Part shown: in pieces, positions 56,826 to 64,000 of the stretch | Numbering within the stretch: position 1 is the first letter of the stretch | How the letters are laid out: every line of letters begins with the position of its first letter | Source: Paulinella micropora | Lineage: Eukaryota > Cercozoa > Imbricatea > Euglyphida > Paulinellidae | NCBI GenBank assembly: GCA_019918135.1 | Contig: WBZZ01006409.1 | Coordinates: 41,001-105,000, forward strand | Length of the DNA: 64,000 nucleotides | Direction: 5' to 3' | The notes under the pieces: model-generated | Seen by the model: only the letters and a program-made list of their open reading frames with translations | Database searches by the model: none | What the model was told of the DNA's origin: nothing | Made by a program: the position numbers and the translations under genes

Positions 56826-57179
56826 TTGCAGAACATAATAAAATGATATTAAAACATGTTTTTATTAATAGTCAACCACTTAGACTTCACCTCCGGAGGT
56901 GGACAGAAACCGGTCTGACACCTAATTTTTCCACTTTTTTTTCATGCCTGCGACGACAAGACTATGCTGGAAACAAGCGACAAAAATGCACAGCTTGGTT
57001 TTTTTGCTTTGTTTTATTTGTTTTTAGTATTTTCCTACATTATGAGCTGCTTTTACTTCAAAAAATCCCTGCCGCCGCTGTGATAGGGGATTCACGTGGG
57101 TAGTGGAAGGGGGAGGGGGGGGGGGTGGTTGTGTGATGTGAAGGTTGCAGTATTTCCTTGATTAGAATGTATTTCAAGG
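56826..57179. other. AT-rich gap right of the junction
   Basis: AT-rich sequence without recognisable viral features, with AATAAAATG at 56835 and a G run at 57107-57126. No gene is seen. Confidence 0.5.
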
Positions 57180-60100
57180 CTACATTAATGGGTCGTTGTC
57201 GTCAGAGCTATCAGAGCTACCGACATCTGCTGGCCACTCACACAATTGGCATTTGTCTCCACCTTCAGCGTTATGGATCTTACAGGAAGGGCAATCCCAC
57301 GGATTGGGGCCTGGCTGATTTGCGCCTTGCACCTGACTGTTCCTGCGTTGAGATTGCATCGCCCGCTTGGAATCAGCTGAATTTCGCGCACGCTTGCGTC
57401 CGCGTTGACCTGCTGCTCGACGCGCGCGGCGACGTCCGCGCTGACGGCTTGGTTGGCGTCCTCGTGGCGGCACAGTTGAGTCTGAGACACCTACAGTAAA
57501 TAATAACGAAATGCGACCAGTGTTGCAGATATAGCATACACTAGTACCGTTTTCTTCTTCCTCTGAGCTAGAAGAAGAGTTGTCTGTGCTAGTAGTAGAA
57601 GAAGAGTTCTCAGATAGCGCGGGTTCAGCACCAGCTAGTTTGGCATCCACTTCTTCTTCTAAGTTGCAGCGGCAGATTTGAAAATGGTTCCATGCTGAGT
57701 CAACAAGCTGCGCCTTTTTAAACTGCTTCCGGTCGGCATCTTGCGTTGCAACACCGTGCATTCTGAGCCAGTCCTTTAGTTCCTTGACTACCATTTGGCT
57801 GGATGCAAACGCTTGCTTGTCTTGAAACGATGTAAGTAAAATGAAAACTTTGCGCCACGGATGCTCAACATTTCCAAAAGCCAAGTCCTGCTCCCTCTTT
57901 TCTTCCTCAGTAAGCTCCTGTGCACCGCGCCATCGTGGGTGAGCGGGAGCCTTTCCCTCGTTAACAAAATATGTGCGTGGTAAAGAAAGAAGCTCGTCAG
58001 GTGTCAAATGGGTAAGAGCGTTTATCTTTTCTTTACGGTTAGGAGGCAACTCCATCCAATTCATCGGCAGCTCATCAACCAGTCGGAATTCTGCTTTGTA
58101 TTTTCCACACTTCATATGAGCAGGGCGTCCGGGCAAACCACCGTCGAAGTAGTCGCCATCAATTTCGATTCTTGTCAGGTTTCCAGCCGCCAACATCTCC
58201 TCCACATGCGCAGTCTCGTCCGGCTCTAGGTACTTGCTCAAAGATCGAATATCCTTTTTCAAACGTGGGTTGACGAAGTATCCCACAGGAAGCTTGCGAG
58301 GCATATCAGCCGCTGCAATACATCCAACGCCCCGGTATTGCAATATATACAACACATGCACGTGAGGTGGGGGGGGGGGGGAGGGAAGGGAATAATATAA
58401 TACAATACCGGGGCGCTGAATGAACAGTTTCACTGATGCTCCTTGGGGATTATCCTTCTCTCCATGAAATTCCTCCTGTGCGTCTCCCATTGTTTTGAAA
58501 TCCGCAGTCGGTAACTGATCAGGATCCTCGTTCTTGGTGATGCGCCAGGCCAGAGGCCTGTTGTAATTCTTGAAGCTTTTGTTCATACATGGACTGAAAT
58601 ACGTCATCCAGTCGTAATTACATGCAAGAACAACCAACACAAAGGTCGATCTTTGTTTTTTGAAAGCAAGGATAAGTTTTAACAAAGCTTGAGCGATATT
58701 GGTTGTGAGGAAGGTGCTCTTCCACCCAATATCCATCACTCTGAATGACTGATCATTCCCGTCATGGCCGTGCCCAGGTGGCTTGCGATGAGATTCTACT
58801 TGCCAACGGATACCACGGTCGACAACATTAAGCCCGATAAAGCCTAGCATAGCCCACGCAGTGTTATCACCGGCGCCGTCCCACTCCAGGAATAACTTCC
58901 AAGCTTGCATAGTGCGAGGATGCCAAAGCTCCCAATGCAAAAGTGATGCAAGCATGGTGATATTACTGTTCACGCCATGCTCCACTGCGCCTTCCAGGTA
59001 CGTGAAAATAAAGTTAGTATCGGTAGTGTAACAAGTGTTGATACCGACACACAGGCGAAAGACCATTTTCCCTTTAAAGTCTTTAGCAGCACGGCGACAA
59101 GATGGAATCCGCACAGGCGGCTTCATATCTGCAGATATAACAGTAGCATGGAGATCTTCTTGCGCACCCTTCTTGCGTTGCATGCTCGCTACACGGCACG
59201 TTCTGTGAATTTTGTGATGAAGGCGGCTCTGGCGGCGCCAAGTCTGAGCTGCTGTGTCACTCAGGAAACCTCGGGCATGCCGAACCGCAAGCCTCGTGCA
59301 GATGTCGCATTTGGAAAAGTCTCCCGCTGCAGCACAAAGATGTAGTGAGTAATGATGAATGCTATGCTATGCTAACGATTCAAACATCAATCAATTATAT
59401 GCATATTACCTCGTACAAACTTGACGTTTGAGAAATCCGCTTTCCAAACTTTGTTGATTGTGTTGTCTGTTGGAGGCTTATCAGGATTCACTCTCTTAGA
59501 AGTTCCGTACCGTAGACACACTTCTTTCCAGTTGTCCCGAACATACTTTTGCACTCCGGCGTCCTCAGCCATTTCTTGTAGCCTCCATACACCGTCGCTA
59601 CATATCTCGGGATGACTGTTTGCGAATTTTTCACATAGCAAAATTGCAACAAGATCTTCTGTTTCGGGAATTGCGGTTGACTTTCTGGCAAAGACCTTCG
59701 TGTTGTTGGCAAGAAGCTTGTGTGCTCGAGATAAAACTGCGTCGCTGATGCCGTGGATGCGCTGCCAAGCTGTTCTGCAGACAGCCTCCGTTAGGTACAT
59801 ATATTGAAACGAACCAATTTTAGTTTGGAAGGATTCAAGCTGAGCAGCTGTCCACGTGTAAAGCTCACTTAGTGACGATGCTGCGTTCTTCGCTCGCGTG
59901 TGTAGCACATCGCGCGTGTCGATGAATGAGTAACACTTCCACTTTTGACAGCAAACAGACTTCACTTCTCTATCCAGGTCTGCGAAGGTTATCCCCAACA
60001 ACTTCTTGAGCGCTTCCTGTCTCTGTAACTTCACGTTTCCTTTGGTGCGGTGTTTCATTTTGTAGGGGCGAGTGGGATTTTTGCGTGCTCGTTGTACAGG

Positions 60101-61491
60101 AAGTGGTGACAATTTCATCAGGTCACATAACAGCTCATTTGATTCCATCAGCTCGTTGTAGTTGCCCAGAATACTAGATTCCGCACCAACATATTCGTCG
60201 TCGACCAGAGGGGGGAGCCTAGTATCGCTAGAATCGGTAGGTTCACGGTAGCACTTCGAATCATTATCCGAATCGCCTTCGTCAACGCTCTAAACAAACC
60301 ACAATAGCTACCAACTTTCGCAAGCAAGCAAAAGAGAAAGAGAATTACCAAAGATCCAGTAGGAACAAAAAGTCTCCCACTATTATCTTTGAACTTGACC
60401 GGACTACTCTGCGGCTCCTCCCTCTGGTCCACGTCAGTATCGATGTCAGAACCAAGTACCTGTAAATAAATCAAATAAGAAGCTACCTAGTGATTGATTT
60501 TATTTATTTATTACCTTCGTATTACTAGAGCTTGATTTTTCCAGCACAACTGTAACGCTAGAGCTCGCCCTTCGCAGAAGAGTATTCTGACTTTCTGCAG
60601 CTGAAACAGAAGTAACGCTGTTGAGCAACTTCATTTTCTGCTCTGTTGACATAGATAAAGATCTTGACACCGGCTGCGAAGTTGCGCATCCATCGGAAGT
60701 AACACTACTAACCGTGCTCAAAAGCGCAAGCTTCTCTTCGTGCGTCAATGACACTAACTTCAAAGGAATAGGATGCTCTTGCTCAGGAACAATGAAACAC
60801 ACATGGCCAATGTCCGTCTCGTACAAAAATACCGGAATTTTAGCGCGTTGCTTGGCAGCTTCTTTCAGCCAGTGCGGGTATGCATCGCTCGGTAGCGTAG
60901 TGATGCTTAAATCCGGATTCGGCGCATAATTGAGCAAAATCTCTTCATCTTTGCCTATTGCAGTGCTCACCGTGACGATTGGAGTCCCCTTGCTGATCTG
61001 GAAAAGAATGCACGTAACAATCATGTATGTATGATGTATACGCATGTATATATGTAATAATGCATGTGCATTTGCATGTTTTTTTATTTTATGTATGGCG
61101 ACTGTCACATTACTAGTTACGCATGTGAATTGTAGCAATTTTCATATATGATGTACTGGTTATTAATTTACCTTCACGTTAGGTCGGGGAGTATCGTCAA
61201 GCTTCTCAGGACTCGAGTTGAATCCTTTTGATGAAGAATTTATTAGATGCAAAGCATTTCTGCTTGAAGGGGAAATAAAGTGAATGGGATGCATGCCAGT
61301 TTGAAGTAAGTTCCCAATTTTCATAGTAAAATGCTCTGATAAAGCAGTACTACGATCAAGATTCAGAGCACGTCCGCCCGCTTCCAGGATCCCAAGCTCG
61401 AAGGAAGGAGGAAGGTATATACTGGCAAAAACTCCGTAACCACCATCGCGGTGGGCCACGTAAATCGGCGCTTTGGCAGCCCTCAGCATGC
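57180..61491 (-). CDS. SET-like / DUF7869-like transposon protein with RanBP2-type zinc finger, seven exons
   Basis: Exons that join in frame with GT-AG borders are 61491-61172, 60997-60515, 60459-60349, 60289-59410, 59326-58409, 58312-57548 and 57490-57180. Exons 1-2 read as a SET-like domain: GYGVFASIYLPP, ALHLINSS..GFN, RPNVKI, PIVTVSTA and DEEILLNYA. Exon 4 has VCRTAWQRIHGISDAVLSR, and exon 5 begins with FSKCDIC and continues with LFLEWDGAGDNTAW and a GHGHDGNDQSF motif, a pattern of the DUF7869 family found in eukaryotic transposons. Exon 7 holds WDCPSCKIHNAEGGDKCQLC, a RanBP2-type finger. The first exon may be preceded by another. The gene is probably a domesticated or active transposon protein; coupling to a histone-methyltransferase-like domain recalls SETMAR. 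It could instead be two genes. Confidence 0.65.
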
Positions 61492-61494
61492 CTA

Positions 61495-61640
61495 GAGAGA
61501 GAGAGAGAGAGGGAGACATTAATGTTTGTGTCTTTGTCTCTCTCTCTCTCTCTCTATCTCTCTCTTTTTCAGCGACAACAGCGACAACAGCAACAGCAAC
61601 AGCAGCAACAGCGATAACAGCGACAACAGCAACAGCAACA
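61495..61640. repeat. GA/CT and CAACAG microsatellites
   Basis: (GA)n at 61495-61512, (CT)n at 61538-61566 and a CAACAG/CGACAACAG repeat at 61571-61648 form the likely upstream intron or 5' flank of the SET-like gene. Confidence 0.85.
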
Positions 61641-61650
61641 GCAACAGTAG

Positions 61651-61891
61651 TTTTGTTAGGTGAGTGCACCAAACATCATGCCCCCCCCCCCAGCATGAGC
61701 ACCACCAGCAGAGTAAGGCATGGTTTGTGTGAACAAAATTTTTTCAGGAAGCGAGAGTGGAAGGGGAGCTAGCCCCAGTCATGATGTTGATGCTGATATT
61801 TAGTTTACTTAATAGGAGCAAGTAGTTTTGTTAGGTGAGTGCACCAAACATCATGCAACCCCCCCCCCCCCCCAGCATGAGCACCACCAGC
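61651..61891. repeat. Two direct copies of a 60-bp sequence with C run
   Basis: TTTTGTTAGGTGAGTGCACC, AAACATCATG, a C run and AGCATGAGCACCACCAGCA occur at about 61651-61711 and 61826-61891. The C-runs differ in length. Confidence 0.8.
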
Positions 61892-62235
61892 ATGGGACAC
61901 TCCCTTTACCCTCCTGATAACTCGCGCTAGTTGGCTTGAAATAGGTTTAAAAAATGAACTTACATCAAATGCGAATTACGCAATCAAAGTAACGAAGTAA
62001 GTTCATTCTTTAATGCCATGTGCAGCACAGGGCCACCCCCCCCCCACCCCCGCATTTTCGCACGTCACTGTCTGACTAGGCCATGGCTTGTGGGAACCAG
62101 GAGGAATTGGGAGCTCATATTTGCACTGTAGGTAGCCACAGCATCGATCTTGATGCTGGTGTAATGTTTTTGGAATTCAGATAAATATTGAAGTTGGGGG
62201 AGTGTCCCATGTGTGACCCCCCCCCCCCCCCACAT

Positions 62236-63090
62236 TTTTTAAGTGTTGACAAAAGTTTGTGCAGAGCTTTCTCCACAGACCATCTTGTACGTAACAAAAG
62301 AAATGGATTCCCGCCTAATCTGGTCTATGTAATAGGCGGGAATGCTGTTACATCTTCTCAAAATACTTTCCTCGTAATACAAACTCTGCACAAACTTTTG
62401 TAAAAAATCAAGTCATAGACATAGGTTTATCAAACTGCTCGCTTGTGGCAAATAGATTCAGTTGGGTTGTCAAATATTAGGAATTAATATGTATGGCTTC
62501 AACAAACATTTGACTGTAGCTTATCTTACCGTATCACTTGATTTGTGAGGAGGCAGGGAGGAATTTCAACAATCATGGAGGTTGATGTTGACAAAAATTT
62601 GTGCAGATTTTTCTACACAGACCGTTTAGTACATAAAAAAATAAATGCATTCCCGCCTATCCTGGTCTACGGAATAGGCGGGAACGCTGCTACATCTTCT
62701 CAAACTATTCTCCTCTCAATACAAACTCTGCACAAATTTTTGTAAAAAAACCAAGTCATAAGCATAGGTTTATCGAACTAGTACAACTCCTACTCTGCAC
62801 AGTTTCCATTAGAGATATAAATGGCATGGGTTTACATTATAGTACTGTATTGCTTTTTACCTTCTCCAGACTGCGGCCACAATAAATGCAGTAGATAGGC
62901 AAGGAATTGCAAGTATCATGGAGGTTGGTGTTGACAAATTTTTGTGCAGATTTTTCTACACAGACCGTTTAGTACATAAAAAAATAAATGCATTCCCGCC
63001 TATCCTGGTCTATGGAATAGGCGGGAATGCTGTTACATCTTCTCAAACTACTCTCCTCTCAATACAAACTCTGCATAAACTCTTGTAAAC
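62236..63090. repeat. Tandem 346-bp repeat with internal inverted repeat, three copies
   Basis: Copies of a 160-base inverted repeat lie at about 62236-62403, 62583-62746 and 62929-63090. Each runs from GTTGACAAAAGTTTGTGCAGA to CTCTGCACAAACTTTTGTAAA, with an inner TTCCCGCCTA / TAGGCGGGAA pair. Spacing is 346-347 bases. The stretches between copies are diverged but share CAAGTCATA.GCATAGGTTTATC and ATCATGGAGGTTG. No protein is encoded. Confidence 0.85.
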
Positions 63091-63234
63091 AACACCTACC
63101 CTTCAGCGTTTTTGAACGTACATTTTTGACCGGATTTTCCAGCTCCCACCGCCCACCTCGTCGACTGAACTTTGGAGGCAACTCATTTCGCATTCTGCAA
63201 AGTCACAAGATGTTTGAATGTAGGATTATCTCCG

Positions 63235-64000
63235 ATGCCCAAGACGGCATGTAAGAAGCTCGTTGCCGCCACCTTACAAACCATTCGAAAAAATTCGCGA
63301 GGGGAAATCTTCCTTACTTTGAACGGCTCCCCAGACGTGGAGCCGTTCGAAGAGGTCGAGATTCCCGACGACGTCTTTCGCAAGTATGAGCTGGTACACT
63401 AAGATTGTATGCTTGCCTGTTCATTTTTTTGTCCATGTGTAACATGCAGGGTAAAGGCGACCTCGATGAGTTGGTCTCCGGCTTCTGCTACTCCTGGACT
63501 CAAGCAGGACTACTGAAGAAGGATAAAGCCACGCTATGGGACGACAAACTGGGCGACGCCGACGAAGCAGGTCCCCCACAGCAAAGACAGAAGAGGCAGA
63601 AAGCGGAAGAAAAGAAGAATGAGAAAGAGAAGAGTAAGAAGAAAGAGGAGGAAGAGCAGAAGAAGAAGCAGGAAGAAGAGAAGAAGAAGAAGGAGGCGAA
63701 GAAGAAGAAGGAGGAAGGAGAGAAGAAGAAGGAGGAGGAGGCGAAGAAGAAGAAGGAGGAAGAACTGAAGAAGAAGGAGGAGGAAGAACAGAAGAAGAAG
63801 AAGGAGGCGAAGAAGAAGAAGGAGGAAGGAGAGAAGAAGAAGGAGGAGGAGGCGAAGAAGAAGAAGGAGGAAGAACTGAAGAAGAAGAAGGAGGAAGAAC
63901 AGAAGAAGAAGAAGGAGGAGGAGGAGGAGGAAGAAGATAGTCCGAAGAAGAAAAAGAAGAATGCGAAGAAGAAGAAGGAGGAAGGACAGAAGAAGAAGAA
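63235..64000 (+). CDS. Lys/Glu-rich coiled-coil protein, 5' part, runs off the window
   Basis: ATG 63235 opens MPKTACKKLVAATLQTIRKN, then FLTLNGSPDVEPFEEVEIPDD. A 56-base intron (63394-63449, CTG|GTACAC donor, ACATGCAG acceptor) joins in phase 0 to a second exon starting GKGDLDELVSGFCYSW. That exon continues open to the window end as a Lys/Glu homopolymer-like region (EEKKKKEEAKKKKEEG units repeated). This is probably a charged helix. Without the splice the first frame ends at 63402. It looks like a host gene; function is unknown and an upstream exon is possible. Confidence 0.55.

Noticed and set aside
1-64000. tRNA or rRNA genes
   Set aside because: I looked for cloverleaf-type sequences and rRNA core motifs and saw none that I could support.

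Overview
The window reads as eukaryotic DNA in two parts. Bases 1 to about 56,730 are a dense, GC-rich set of genes on both strands that looks like a large double-stranded DNA virus, or an integrated copy of one. Bases from about 56,735 to 64,000 are more AT-rich and look like ordinary host or transposon DNA with spliced genes. The viral assignment rests on a PrimPol/UL52-like primase joined to a herpesvirus UL9-type (Herpes_ori_bp) helicase, a second truncated primase-like gene, an XPF/MUS81-type (ERCC4) nuclease, a PD-(D/E)XK nuclease, a kinase-like protein, a C48/Ulp1-like cysteine protease, a NADAR hydrolase and many secreted or multi-pass membrane proteins of no recognised family. No capsid protein, DNA polymerase, terminase or RNA polymerase is visible, so I cannot place it among herpes-like, mirus-like or nucleocytoplasmic large viruses, nor name the host.

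Layout: 0-3.6 kb holds tandem secreted-protein paralogues and a small membrane protein. 4.3-9.1 kb holds a NADAR hydrolase, a gene with apparent mini-introns and a 599-residue repeat/coiled-coil protein. 9.1-12.2 kb is a gene-free block with direct repeats facing inverted copies, the best candidate for an origin or structural repeat. 12.6-16.9 kb holds decayed or frameshifted genes and dispersed repeat modules. 17.1-28.4 kb holds the kinase-like gene, a very large EGF-domain glycoprotein, the protease-like gene, a duplicated-domain gene with an internal stop, and the ERCC4 nuclease. 28.7-39 kb is rich in membrane and virion-like proteins plus a PD-(D/E)XK nuclease and a mucin-like protein. 39.4-45.9 kb holds Cys-rich proteins and the primase-helicase. 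46-51.5 kb is a rearranged zone of Sel1-repeat genes, shared promoters and gene fragments. 51.7-56.8 kb holds a C2H2 zinc-finger gene, an acidic protein and the truncated primase.

The primase-helicase and the two nucleases would serve DNA replication and recombination; the NADAR, protease, kinase-like, Sel1 and zinc-finger proteins look like host-interaction or regulatory functions; the secreted, mucin-like and multi-pass proteins look like envelope or surface components. Several key genes are broken (primase-helicase, second primase, glycoprotein, a secreted protein at 14.4 kb), often at G or C homopolymers or at small GC-rich hairpin elements. This fits a decaying endogenous copy, homopolymer sequencing error, or both.

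The right flank carries a seven-exon minus-strand gene that combines a SET-like domain, a region resembling the DUF7869 transposon-associated family and a RanBP2-type zinc finger, then a three-copy 346-bp tandem repeat and the 5' part of a lysine/glutamate-rich gene running off the end.
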